A DNA stretch of 64,000 nucleotides from Holtermannia corniformis (lineage: Eukaryota; Basidiomycota; Tremellomycetes; Holtermanniales). A program made the translations under genes and the position numbers. The notes under the pieces are model-generated. The model saw only the letters and a program-made list of their open reading frames with translations, ran no database searches and had not been told where the DNA came from. The stretch is taken from NCBI GenBank assembly GCA_001599935.1, contig BCIJ01000002.1, positions 704,783 to 768,782 of the forward strand, in the 5' to 3' direction. Positions 22,293 to 33,370 of this stretch are shown piece after piece; positions within the stretch are counted from its first letter, which is position 1; the number at the start of each line of letters is the position of its first letter.

Positions 22293-25200
22293 TCAAGCTA
22301 GAGGATCGACATCGTTCGCCAGCACTTGCTCGACCAGCAGCCTGGCCTCATCATCGAGCTCTATCCGGCCTTCGGCAGGTCGCTGCTGCTCTTCCACCTC
22401 GGCAAACTTGATCGGCGCGTCCTCGGCACCACCTTGCCATCCACCCTCGACGACATCACCGCCACTTGTCGCTTCCGGGTCACCAGCGTCCTTGCCGACT
22501 GGAACGCGTAGGTCCTCGGGTGGGGCTACTGGCTCACCCTCGAGAGGAGCAGGAGGGATATCAGATGACTCAAAGTGGGGGACCTCGTTGACGGGCCCGA
22601 CTGGAGCAATCGTCTTTTCCTCGGCTGGCTCGGCTGCCGCTTGGAAGACATCTGCCCCGGGTTCAGGTGCGCCACCCTGTACACGTCAGCATAGTCCGCG
22701 CCTCGGCTTTCAAACATACCACCAAGGTCGTCGTCTGCGCATCAGCAGCACTGATACCATCCTCCAAGACCACCTTGGGGCTCTCCACCGGCTGCGGCTG
22801 CACGCTGGGCTTGTACTTGGACAGATCGTCGTAAAAGTCGTTGCTGCGCCTGTCAGCGGCGCCATCGCCTCGTCTCAGTACGCACCAGGAAAAGTCCCAG
22901 GTCTTGAGCCATTTCGAGTTCATGCACTGACTCTTAGTCCACGGGCTACCATAGCTCAGCGGCGAAAAATGGCGAAAGACGTAGATGATGAGCAGGAGGA
23001 AGACGAGGGCTGTCGCGAGTCGGGCACGCGGCTTGACGCGTGACGTCAGGTAGTCGAACACGGCCGCGAGCGTCAGGATGGCGAAATAGAGGGCGGGCAG
23101 GTAGTGGTGCAGGAAGAGTTGACGCGCCATGAGGAAGAAGGGGAGGTAGTGCAGTGCCCAGCCGAGCACGAGGAACGCGCAGATTTCGTCGTAGAATGCC
23201 GTTTTAGCTGCGAGGTGTAAGCGCGGAAGCAAGGCCCAGCTAGAGACTTGCGCTGATGGAGATCGCGGAAGCCACGCTTGGCACGAAGAACGAGCAAGCT
23301 GCGAACGGCAAGATAGATGCCAACGGCCAAACTGCTGCTCCACCAAATGATCGGGTTACCAACCAGATAGATCTGCCTGTGATCCTTGACCCAAAAGTTC
23401 TGCATTCATCAGCTTCTGTCTTTCAATCCTGTCAACTCACAATGCCCCGCCGGAGCCAAGGCCAGCTGCTCGGTCGAGAGTCATACGCATGACGCTCGGT
23501 CAGACCTGCGTTTGTGCGCCACATGACGCCTTGAAGCTCTAAAAACTTGGAGAGGAAGCCCGGTCTCTTGTAGTTGACCTTTTCGGCGTTTGGCGGGACT
23601 GCGCCTGTCAGCACGAGGATGCCATGTTACATGTCACTCACGCTGCGCATGCGTGTTGGTCTCGATATACCACAGCGAATTGTCCCATGTCGGGTTCTTG
23701 TTGCATGTTACCTGTGCGTGTGAGCGTTATCGACGATTGACGGCACCCACACACCTCTTGCTGCTCAAACCCCCATTCCGGCAGCTTGACCTTGTGCGAG
23801 AAGAGGTAGCAGCCCGTCATGGCGTGCCGCAGCCTGAAATGCGTCCGCAGTGTCCTCAGCCGGTATTTCGCCTGCCTGTCGCGCCGGCGCGAACGAGGGT
23901 CAATCTCCACCACGAAATCGTCATTCGCATCTCCGCCAAATCTGGTCCCATCAGTCTCGCCCAGGTCGAACATCCCACGCACCCAGGGAAGCCATAAGCC
24001 GAGACTTCATTCTGAAAATCGACTTCGGACACTGGCGGGCGCACATCGTGTGAATGTAGCCGTTTGTCTGTTACGACGTGTTCGAGCCGGATCTTGGCGC
24101 CTGCGAGGATGTGCTCAACGGGGAGGTCGTCCCATGGGAAATCGGCTTGACCGGACTCGGATGAAGCGTTGACGATGCGCCATACGTTGTTCTCGTCCCG
24201 GTGCGGGTACAGGGTGATTTGTTGTTCTGCGCTGTCAGCTGGGTTGTGAAGATGCGGATCGTCTTACGCTTGCTGCCACCAGGGTAGGCGTGCGCGTGCG
24301 AGTGCAGATACCCGCCCTGGGTGTTGACGTGGCGGATTGTAACTTTGGATCCCAAGCTCACATCTGACCGGTCAGTCCTGCCCAATAACCAACCGATTAC
24401 GCACCAGCAAATGTGTCATCCATCCCATGGCCTCCAAGGGTATGCTGGAATTCCGAGCTCATGAACCCATCCCCATCTCCAGACCAATTCAGGATCCAAA
24501 AGTGGATCTGGAACATGAACATGTAGAACAGCATCGGGACGACGATGAGGCACAGTGCGCGCGCGTAGAAATGGCGCGCAAACTGCTTGGGTGTGATTTT
24601 GAGGTTGCCTAGGAGGAGCCAAAGCTGCCGGATAGTGGAAAAGCCGACGAGGGCGATGGTGAAGAGACCGACCCATTTGCAGCTGAACACGGCGCCAAGG
24701 GCGAGACCGGTCAGGGTCAGGTTTGTCCACCATGCGCGGGTAAAGGCGGCACCAGTTGCGTCGAGGTCGGAGAACCGGACCCAGAACAGGGTGGTGAGCG
24801 CTGTGAAGAAGAGGAGGGGCGAGTCGAGCAGGATGAGCCGGGATTGGGTTGTGAGTGCATTGTCGAACAGGACAATGAGGGCACCGAGGAGGGCTGTGAC
24901 GGTCGAGAGGTGGAGTGAGCGGAGTGTAAGGAAGGAGATGGGCACTAGGGAGACACCGAGGGCTGCTGGCAGCAGGCGCATGGTGACGTATGGGACATTG
25001 TCGGCGAGATAGTCCCTTGACGAATTAGATCTGATCTCAAAGGACCCGGGAAGACTCACTTGCCAATGTCTTTAAAGTCAAATTTCCCGTCGAATCCGCC
25101 GATGAAGGCCGCGAGCGTGATCAGCAGCTTGGCCAGCGGAGGGTGGACGTCCATGAAGAAGTTGCCTCGAATGTATTTGGATGCAAACCCGCCAAAGTGG

Positions 25201-25558
25201 ACCTCGTCAAACCTGACAGAATCAGCACCCAGTAATGTCTGCAAGCGAGTGCAACTCACACTACGCTCGACGGCTGCTGCAGCTTGCACATGCGCACGGT
25301 CATTGCAAGCAGTACCACGCCGGCCAGCAGCGCCATCTCGGACCGTTTCAAGCCGAGCAGTTTGCGGCTGCCGTGACCGTATCCCCATTTGCTGCGCTGC
25401 AGTCCGGGACCACCAACATCGCGTGAACGCAACCTGGCGTCGGCATCCGCTTCAACTCTTGGCTGAGGCGAGTAGGCTGGTGTTGGCGTTGCTGGTGGGA
25501 TCGCGCCGGGTCTTTTCGGCAGCGGTGCCGCGAGTGGTGGCGGCGAGAGGGATGGCAT
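22293..25558 (-). CDS. PMT1: PMT1-family dolichyl-phosphate-mannose protein O-mannosyltransferase
   Basis: An ER multi-pass enzyme that transfers mannose from Dol-P-Man to Ser/Thr of secretory proteins. The catalytic luminal loop reads FDEVHFGGFASKYIRG, then DVHPPLAKLLITL and FDFKDIGK, which is the PMT1 rather than PMT2 or PMT4 form. TM helices include LLPAALGVSLVPISFL and LLDSPLLFFTALTTLFWV. MIR-domain sequence (VTIRHVNTQGGYLHSHAH and RLHSHDVRPPVSE) sits in the middle, and more membrane helices follow (IIWWSSSLAVGIYLAV, HHYLPALYFAILTLA). The start chosen is the ATG at 25556-25558 (MPSLSPPPLAAPLPKR); an in-frame region continues upstream without good coding character. Several 40-60 nt introns. 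The C-terminus is acidic and Pro-rich, ending VDPLA. Confidence 0.92.
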
Positions 25559-26511
25559 CCCTGGTGGTACCCGTGCAGTGGTCGCCGGTGCAAGATGAGC
25601 GACAAGAGCAAGAGAAAGGAAGGCCCGCGCTGTGCAGTGTGCACTGCGGCCACGTTGCGTCACGGTCACTCACACGTCATTCACAAACTGAGCTTGCTGG
25701 AGATCCATGTTGCGCTTGGATGCGCAGCGCGATGGAGCACAGCGGGAGCGACAAGGCATGCACATGCAGACCATGGCTCAGATCAACCGGGATTGCGCGA
25801 CAAGATTCGTCCTTAAACGGTCAAGTTGGAGAGTGGCCGTTTCGCGAGCTGGGCACGGTCGGCGCAAGCTTGTAATACCTCCAAGTCGTCTTGGTATCAT
25901 CACTACTCATGGATGTATGGAGGCTGAAGACGGACAGAAGGCGAGGTCACTGACTGTCTCTGTGACTCTCGGAATCCATCCACGAGCTCTCTACCCGAGG
26001 TCCGAGTGCTAGTGTCCCTAGCCACCCGTCGAGCATAGAGACATAGACACAAAACAAGCCAAGGTGCACGGCTAAGCATCCCAGCCTGACTTGCTCTCCT
26101 CGAATGCTTGGAGAAGGACGGCAGACATAAGGTGCAGTCGTTCGCCTAACATCTCCCACTTGATCTGGGGCTTCTCTCTACAATGGTACTCGGGCTCTGA
26201 GTATCGCTACGTAGCTATATCTTGACTCGTAGCTAGCCTACCTGGCAGCAATCCTCACTACGCTCTCGTTGACCTGCATGCCCGAGACTGTGACACGGCG
26301 GGGCGACTTTGAGTGCAGCGAGTTGTGTGATCTCTGAGGCAGGCACTTCAGCGTCGCACATGTTCGACCCTACAGACGGCTCTACGTGCTATCAAGCCAG
26401 GAGTACAGGCAAGACGCCGTCAAATAACCGTGCTGGTGCTTCGAATGATCGGCGCCGTCGCGAGGCCTGTGCGTTTCCACCGTCCTTGTGCCAGACAGCG
26501 AGCCACGCACA
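25559..26511. other. Divergent intergenic region, no gene seen
   Basis: This lies between the starts of PMT1 (-) and a small + strand gene. Short open frames on both strands have no recognisable motif or splice logic. It presumably contains both promoters. Nothing else is supported. Confidence 0.5.
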
Positions 26512-27145
26512 ATGATAATCAACAGTGGAGCCAGAATCGTGATCAGCCTCGCGGTCGCGGGCACGAACGGGACGCTAGGCTACGTGCTACAGAACGGCGA
26601 GCGCAAGGGCACGTACAGTCGCCTCGCCTCGTATCCCAAAGGGCTCGGCCAGTCCATCGTCGACTTTATCCTTTCCCTCGATGAGCAGGCCTGCGATGCC
26701 ATGGCTGCTCGTGTCGAGGCCATCACTGTATGCTATACTGTGGCCTACCAGGCTCTAGACTGATCTGTTGCAGTGGATCGACGAGATCAAGGACCCTTTG
26801 CCTAGCACCGCCATCAGGGATCACTACTACGAGCATGGCTTCCAAGACTGCAGCGACGACGATGCTTGGAGTAGCATTCTCGGGTACGCACTCGATACCG
26901 CTCAACTTGAAGGCATCAGGGATGGGAGGCTCAAGCATCTGCTCGACTGGGGTGCGTGCCGTTACGCAGGAATCCGATCCAGCTGACATTGTCCAGACGA
27001 CCCCGACACTCAATGGCGCTACTATATCGACTTCCACGGCCGCGAGCTTCACATCTACCAGTCGGATCGCTCGGTCAAGATGGCGACCTTTGCCGAGCTT
27101 CGTGCGAGGCCAAACATGCTGCAGCTGCCGATTGAGGAGTGGTGA
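26512..27145 (+). CDS. Small protein of an unrecognised family, copy 1 (paralogue at 31.1-31.5 kb)
   Basis: About 170 residues in three exons. The first ends EAIT|GTATGC, with the acceptor TTGCAG before WIDEIKDP. A second intron lies between HLLDW and DDPDTQWRYY. The core reads GTNGTLGYVLQNGERKGTY and SYPKGLGQSIVDFILSL; the C-terminal half reads WRYYIDFHGRELHIYQ and ends LPIEEW. The protein is cytosolic-looking, with no signal peptide or TM segment. The paralogue on the other strand shares the core and the first intron position. I know such GxLGY...SYPxGLG proteins occur in fungi as hypotheticals, but I cannot name a function. The ATG at 26512 is the nearest in frame; the conserved part starts about 18 codons later. 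Confidence 0.65.
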
Positions 27146-27196
27146 TTGGCCATGTGAACGAGCGTGTACAGAGATCCGTATGTTGTGAATAGATTA

Positions 27197-27510
27197 GGGG
27201 TGTTCAATTATTGTGGTACGCGGTACGGTACGCTGCTCAACCGGGCGGAAGTTGGTTGATAGACAGACCACTCGCTGCGGGGCTCTTCGGAGTCTGGCTT
27301 CGGGTCAGGGGTGTGTTTGTGTGCTTCAACATCCCCACAAAGCTCCTCAGCAATCCTGCACTTAAACCCCAGGACTAGCACAGACCTAGACTATCTACTT
27401 CCCCCTTTCTGCTAGCACTACCGAAACTAAGCGCTGCCTAGCTAGTTGTAGAGTTTACACCCGGCCCGACGCTCTGCGTACCGGGTACGCGTACCATAAT
27501 TGAACACCCC
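27197..27510. mobile_element. 314-bp MITE with terminal inverted repeats and TA target duplication
   Basis: The left end GGGGTGTTCAATTAT (27197-27211) is matched by its exact reverse complement at the right end (27496-27510). The inverted similarity continues imperfectly for about 35 bp through GGTACGCG/CGGTACGC blocks. TA dinucleotides flank both sides (27195-27196 and 27511-27512). There is no ORF with transposase motifs. A TA duplication plus short TIRs fits a non-autonomous Tc1/mariner-type element. Confidence 0.8.
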
Positions 27511-27512
27511 TA

Positions 27513-28804
27513 TTGTATACAACCTGGCCTACCCTTGGACCTGCAGACCTGTCGCATTTCTGCAAGGTCGGCTGCACGTCCTTGCACCGAGTCTCCACGC
27601 ACAGACATCTCGTGATGACGGTGCTGACTGCCTGTTCCGCACCATGGACCGGATCCTGCGCAGGACCAGGAAAGATGGAGCCTGGCAAATCCCTTCTCGC
27701 TGTGAGAGCGTGAGCCTGCTATCGATCGTGCCGAGTCAGGCAGGTGAAGAGAAGAGAGTTCAAAGGGATGAACAGCCCGTGTTCTCGACGGTCTTCAACG
27801 CCACACGAGTCGAGCGAGATACTCGGGGAAAGAGCAGCAGATGATACATAGGACGATCGGACGGTGAGTGCACGACGTGCGACGAGCATCGCCGAGGTCT
27901 GTGCGCCGAGGTCTGTGCGCAGATCTTGCCTTCCCGAATCCCAACAGACTTGTGGTCTGCTGACAGGGCCCGTAGCTCGGCTCACTCCTAGAACACTAGC
28001 ACCACACGCTGAGCACTTTGGAGCTGTCACTGGCGCAAGCGACGGGACAGCCGTCGTCAGATGAGGTCGTTATTTATGACGCGCCGCGAGAACGGCGTCT
28101 CATACATCTCCGCTGCCACACTCGCATTGCTCCACCGTGTCGATAGTCGATAAGACTTGACAAGCGAGCGCTGTGCCTATCGCAGCTCTATGATCCGGCC
28201 GAAGTCCTTGTCGATTGAATGGGCTGATCTTCAATGGCTGATTGACAGGCACGATGCTGCGGTCCCGATCGCCGTGTGCAACCGAACAGATCCACCGGAG
28301 TTTAGCGGTATGGGCCGGAGCACTCAACACCGCGACAAGGGTACGGGGGCAAAGTGACAGGGCCTGCACAGCGGGCCGGCCGCGCGGCGTAAGATCATCA
28401 TGATCATGCTTATCTAGCTACAAGCGAGCCACACGAGCCATCCTCTGGTCTCACCCAGTGGGCCTGCTTTTGCGGACGGATGCGTACTTGAGATCGCTTG
28501 AAAGTTGACGGCATGCAGCTATTCCAGGCAAAGTCGAGAGTGCGACGAGTTACCCGTCTTGAGGCACGGCGAGTTCTCAAGCGACTGGCCCATGCGTCGA
28601 CTGCGGTTGAGCCGTGTGCACGCACGAGCGGCAACTGGTCTGGCCCCGCAAGCTGCAACCGAGCCTGTTCAGGGATCATTGTAGCCCCCGCCTGTCGAGG
28701 TCCACCAGAGCCCGTATCTCTCGACCAGTTGATAAGCCAGAGGTACAGTATAAGGCGAGCACCTGCTGCCCCTCCGAGTCGTCACTCCCTCCCACCTCGC
28801 AACC
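27513..28804. other. Intergenic region between the MITE and the YAT permease
   Basis: About 1.3 kb with no convincing gene. Short open frames on both strands lack motifs and consistent splice sites. The last 100-200 bp is presumably the promoter and 5' UTR of the permease; a CTCCCACCTCGCAACC context precedes its ATG. A short duplication GAGGTCTGTGCGC occurs near 27893-27920. Confidence 0.45.
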
Positions 28805-30793
28805 ATGTCGACTTACGAGGAGAAGAAAGTCTACGATGACAATTACACCACGGCCGAGGTCCTCGCGCCCTCCGATGAGCACTCTGGCGCCTACGCCGAG
28901 AGTGTTCAACCTACCCAGGGCCTCAAGCGCGGCCTCAAGTCGCGGCATATCGCCATGAGTACGCCCTGGCCAGCAAAGTGGCGATAGCAGCTGACGTGAT
29001 TGTCCTCTCACAGTTTCGATTGGGGGTGTTATTGGCACTGGTCTTTTCCTCGGTACCGGTGGAGCGCTGGCCAACGGTGGTCCCCTCGGTCTCTTCATGG
29101 GTTACTGCACCGTCGGTCTCGTCTGCCTCCTGGTAATGGTCTCTCTCGGCGAGATGATCTCCTACCTCCCCATCCCCGGCGGTCACATCAAGCTCGCCGA
29201 GCGCTTTGTCGACAAATCGCTCAGTTTCGCAATGGGCTGGAACTACTGGTACAACTGGGTCATCATTCTTCCTGTCGAGCTCGTGGCATGCGGCATTTTG
29301 ATCAACCTGTGGACGACTGCGTACTCGAACGCCCTGTGGATCTCGATCTGCTTGATGGTGGTTCTCGCCATCAACCTGGGGGGATCTGCGTGGTTCGGCG
29401 AGGCAGAGTTTTGGTTTGCGAGCATCAAAGTCATCACCATCACTGCTCTTATCATCTTGGGCATCGTCATCACTGCCGGTGGTGGGCCGGACCACAAGGC
29501 ACACGGGTTCGAATTCTGGCGCAACCCGGGTCCTTTTGTTCAATACGAGGGCATTGGGGGCTCCTGGGGTCGCTTCCTCGGTTACTACGCTGTCATTAAC
29601 CGTGAGTTGCGATCGAATGCGGTGAGATCAGTGACTGACGCATCGACGCAGAGGCTGCATTCTCCTTCATCGGTACGGAAATCACTGCCATCGCTGCCGG
29701 TGAGGCCAAGGACCCGCGGCGCAACGTCAGTAACTTTTCCACCGAAGCGCGCCAATACTTACGTTGTCCAGCTTCCCCGCGCCATCAAACGTGTCTACGT
29801 CCGCATCTTGCTCTTCTACCTCGGTGGTACCTTTGTCATCGGCTTGATCACTCCTTCGAACGACCCGGGACTCAAGGCCAACCGCCACAACGCGCTCGGC
29901 AGTCCCTTCGTCCTGGCGATCCAGCGTGCCGGTATCCCAGTCCTTCCCACCATCATCAACGCCGCACTCTTGACCAGTGCTTGGTCCGCTGCGAGCTCCG
30001 ACTTGTACACCTCGAGCCGTGCCCTGTACGGCCTCGCTGTCTCTGGCCAAGCTCCTAGGTTCTTGGCGCGCACCACCAAACGTGGATTGCCCTACGTTTC
30101 GGTCAGTCCCTTTGGTGTACTAGTTTACGATCGCGGTTCTGACTCCCTCTCAGCTTGCCATCTGCACTTGCTTTGGCGGCCTCGCCTACATGTCGCTTAG
30201 CAATGGAGCTTCGACCGTCTTCAACTGGCTTGCAAACCTTACTGCGTGCGTGATCGAGGCCAGCCTTGGTACATGTACTGACCGAGATCACAGCTGCGCT
30301 GGATTGCTCACTTGGGCTGGCATTTGCGTGACTTTCATCCGCTTCGAAAAGGGCATGCGTGCCCAAGGCATCGACCGCAAGACGCTCCCTTACTGGAGCC
30401 ACCTCAACCATCATGCGATCGGTGCCAAGATCGCCCTCGGCTTCATCGCCGTCTTCCTCCTGTTCTCCGGCTGGACGAACCTGCGCAAGCCCTTTGACAC
30501 TGCCGGTTTCTTCACCAACTACGGTCAGTCCTGTCTTCGAACGTAGCAGAGCTGTTCTGACCGCGTGCAGTGCCCCTCATGTTCTTCCCCGTCATGCTCA
30601 TCGGCTCCAAACTGTGGCAGCGCTCACACTTTGTTGTACGTCACTGGCCTCTACTACCTGCTACTGTGCTAACGCTCTGCAGCGCGCGTCCGAGATGGAC
30701 TTTGTCAGCGACATTGCCGAGATCGAGGCCGAGGTCTGGGACCGCACCCCACCGGCGACGTGGATCGCCAAGTTCTGGGACAAGCTCATGTAG
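28805..30793 (+). CDS. YAT-family amino-acid permease (GAP1/AGP-like)
   Basis: A plasma-membrane amino-acid:H+ symporter of the yeast amino-acid transporter family, distinct from the LAT-type permease at 18.9 kb. Exon 1 (28805-28958) ends RGLKSRHIAM. A 54-nt intron leads to ISIGGVIGTGLFLGTGGAL, the defining YAT signature. Further landmarks are MVSLGEMISYLPIPGG, FAMGWNYWYNWVI, the intron-spanning AAFSFIGTEITAIAAGEAKDPRRN-type block, ALLTSAWSAASSDLYTSSRALYGLA, and PYWSHLN before the last helices. The C-terminus is short and ends KFWDKLM. About 12 TM segments. Introns are 40-55 nt. The substrate cannot be read from the sequence. Confidence 0.9.
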
Positions 30794-31075
30794 TTTGCGC
30801 ATCGGAACCGTCTTTTCTTTATTGCGTGGGGGTGCAGCTTGTATAGCTTGTGCGCATTGTATACAAAAGGGTCACCATGCACGTCATGGTCAACATCTGA
30901 ACCAACATGCGAGTTCCTTGGCCGTGGTATCCAACAGCGCGCAAGCACCGAGCAAGTCACGATGGAAACGGCCGGATCCAGAATCCTCGAAAAGCGGTGC
31001 AGGTGAGCATGAGTTGGGCGAGGCTCTGCAAGGTCTCCAACTCTTCGGAAGCGCGAGCGATCGACCGGGGTAGCG

Positions 31076-31498
31076 CTACCTCTTGCACGGCTGAATCCTT
31101 GCCTTCGCCGCCGCAACTGAAGGAGAGAAATCAGTTTGCTGTGCAGGAGTTCGCTGTATGTAAACCGACGGACTCATGACCCATGCCATATCACTGGACG
31201 ACCGAAAGTCGACCTCGGCATCATAGAAGCCGTACGTGATGTAGTGTTCGCGCTCGGCACTCGGTGCGTCCTCCTCGTCGTTGACCCACTGCCAACTCAG
31301 TCCTCGCTCAGGCGCATCGCGACTCACAGTGATCGCCTCCAAGCGCTCGATCATGAGAGCGTAATCATCTTCAGTCAACGAGTTGAGGAAGTTGACAACG
31401 TCTTGGCCGAGACCGAACGGGTACGAGTCAAAGTGATTGTACGTCGCCTTGCGCACGCCGTTCTTGAAGATGTAGCCGAGGAGACCGCGAGTGCCCAT
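31076..31498 (-). CDS. Small protein of the same unrecognised family, copy 2
   Basis: The start chosen is the ATG at 31496-31498 (MGTRGLLGYIFKNGVRKATY), because this aligns with the conserved start of the copy at 26.5 kb. The frame then runs SYPFGLGQDVVNFLNSL. After LEAIT comes GTGAGT...TTGGCAG, a 39-nt stretch of exactly 13 codons without a stop. It has clean splice signals and sits where the paralogue has its first intron, so it is probably spliced out to give EAIT|WVNDEE. The C-terminal half of the paralogue (WRYYIDFHGREL) has no counterpart here, so this copy is shorter or diverged. The two copies flank the YAT permease on opposite strands. Confidence 0.6.
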   Translation of the reverse strand: MGTRGLLGYIFKNGVRKATYNHFDSYPFGLGQDVVNFLNSLTEDDYALMIERLEAITVSRDAPERGLSWQWVNDEEDAPSAEREHYITYGFYDAEVDFRSSSDMAWVMSPSVYIQRTPAQQTDFSPSVAAAKARIQPCKR

Positions 31499-31784
31499 GG
31501 TGCTACTTGTGCGGATGTGAGTGAACGAGTGGGTTGGGCACACTTATTCCTCGAGAAGCTGACGCGTACATGGTATCAGGACAATGACGCTGTGATCTGC
31601 GCGACGGGCGATCCGAAGGTGCAAGAGCACATTGGCTTTGTGCCGCTACAGTCAAGCTAGTGCACTCGGTCGATCACACCGATCCGCGCCAAGCCGTCCC
31701 CGAGTTGAGGCTGGAACCGTCACAGACAGTGGTGGGTATACAGTATGCGTACATGAATGCAATGTGACGAACAAGAGGCCAAGA

Positions 31785-33215
31785 CTAAGCCTTTGCACGC
31801 CTACTCTTGCCCGGCCTCTGACCGCCTCCACGTCCCCCTCCGCCCCCTCCTCTTCCCCCACGTCCGCCGCGACCACCCCCACGGCCACCCCGTCCACCAC
31901 CACCACCGCCGAAGTCGTTCGTCGACTCCGCCGTGTTCTGCTTGCTGCGCTTGTTGCCTCCTCCGAGGGAATACTTTGCATCGCGCGCATGACGCGGGAT
32001 CTTGGGTCCGTCTTTGCCGCCGCGACCGCCTCGACCGCCGCGCGACGACGACGTGGGACGACCTTCGATCGCGTCGTCGAGCTCGATATCAAACTGGCTG
32101 GAATCACCGAGGTCCATGCCATCCTTGCGCTCTGTCCCGCGTCAGCCCAATCCCCTTCCCCCCGCGCGACTCACTCCTCTTGATCCCCTTCAACCTCTCG
32201 TCCAAGCCCTTCTTGTCCGCCTCGCGCGCCTTGAGCTTCTCATGCTGGATCTGCTTGCCGTATTTCTTCAACTCGCGCTGTTTCTTGGCCAGTTCCGATT
32301 TTTTGATCCCGCCGGCCTCTTCGACGAGGCGCGTCCGGACGCGCTCCATGTGCTCGTCGGATTTGACCATTTCGGCGTAATAGTCGTTTGGACGGGAGAA
32401 GGGAATGTCAAACTTTTTCGCGAGCGAGCGCGCTTTGGGTACGGCGTCGAGCGCGAGCTTGTAGCTGTGTGTGTCAGCTCGTGTTGCTCAGGGACAAGGG
32501 GGGCATACAATGCCATTTCGCGCTGGAGATCTAAAGACATTAGTACTGGACGAGCTACAGAGAAGCAGACTGACCGTCTTGTGGATCGACGTCGAGCGCG
32601 TCACCACTGGACAAGATGAGCGTCTCGTCCCATTTCGAGTGGGTGATTCGGATCCCGTCGCTGAGGACCTGCATGGCCGGCTGGGATCGTCAGCTGGGCA
32701 CTGGGCACTGTGGACGGTCGACTACGCACTCGGTTGTTGATGGTGACTTTGCGGACGGATACGGCGTCTTCGTCGATGGAATAGTCGGAGCCGACGTCGT
32801 CGAGCTGCAGTGCGTCCGAGTCGATCTCTTCGTCGTCGCCGGTGGGTTGCGGCACGGCTTGTTCCTCTGCCTCTGCCTCTTCGTCATCGTCCTCTTCGTC
32901 TTCGTCGTCGTCCTCATCCTCGTCCTCGCCAGCCTCCATCTCCCGCTGGACCTCTGCCACCCCCTCGGGACCGAGCGCTTTCATCAACGCCTCGAATCCT
33001 CGCTGCGAGACCCCGCCGGTTTCGCTGTCCTCGTCGCTGTCATATTCGCTCTCGTCCTCATCGTCGTCCTCAAAGTCTTGGTCCTCGTCGTCCGTGACGG
33101 CCTCTGCGACTGCTGCCGGTGTTGGCTGAACTACAGCCTTTCCCTTTCCCTTTCCCTTTCCCTTTCGCTGCTGTAGCGCCTTTGTGTTGCTCTTTGCTGC
33201 TGCCTGCTTGCCCAT
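31785..33215 (-). CDS. EBP2: EBP2, rRNA-processing/60S biogenesis factor with RGG tail
   Basis: A nucleolar factor for 60S subunit maturation. It starts MGKQAAAKSNTKALQQRKG, followed by a KGKGKGK run (encoded by tandem GGGAAA, about 33135-33170) and a very acidic D/E stretch. The conserved EBP2 core follows: SDGIRITHSKWDETLIL, then FDIPFSRPNDYYAEMVKSDEHMERVR-type sequence and GGIKKSELAKKQRELKKYGKQIQ. The C-terminus is basic with GGRGGRGGGRGG repeats, suited to RNA binding and Arg methylation. Several short introns interrupt the gene, for example near 32700 and 32140. The start faces the borealin gene across 155 bp. The length, about 400 residues, suits the family. Confidence 0.93.
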
Positions 33216-33370
33216 GGTTGCGCAGAGTGGATAGACTGTGCCGTGGTCGGAAATCTCACCCTTTCGGCGTTATAAAGTTGTCGGCGTTTTGATCCGAGGG
33301 GTTCAGTGGCGTAACCCCCCGACTGCTTTGTTTGTCTCCCATCGACCACAACACCGCTCACTCTAGCACA
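33216..33370. promoter_or_regulatory. Short shared divergent promoter between EBP2 and borealin
   Basis: Only 155 bp separate the two start codons, which point away from each other. The region must hold both core promoters and 5' UTRs. I see no clear TATA box. Confidence 0.55.

Noticed and set aside
22288..23043. 251-codon + strand frame over the PMT1 C-terminus
   Set aside because: Antisense shadow; the minus strand reads conserved PMT1 sequence.
33135..33170. Tandem CTTTCC units as possible telomeric or regulatory repeat
   Set aside because: They lie inside the EBP2 coding exon and encode its KGKGKGK run.
32002..33176. Long + strand frames over EBP2
   Set aside because: Antisense of acidic and RGG repeats, which give long stop-free shadows.
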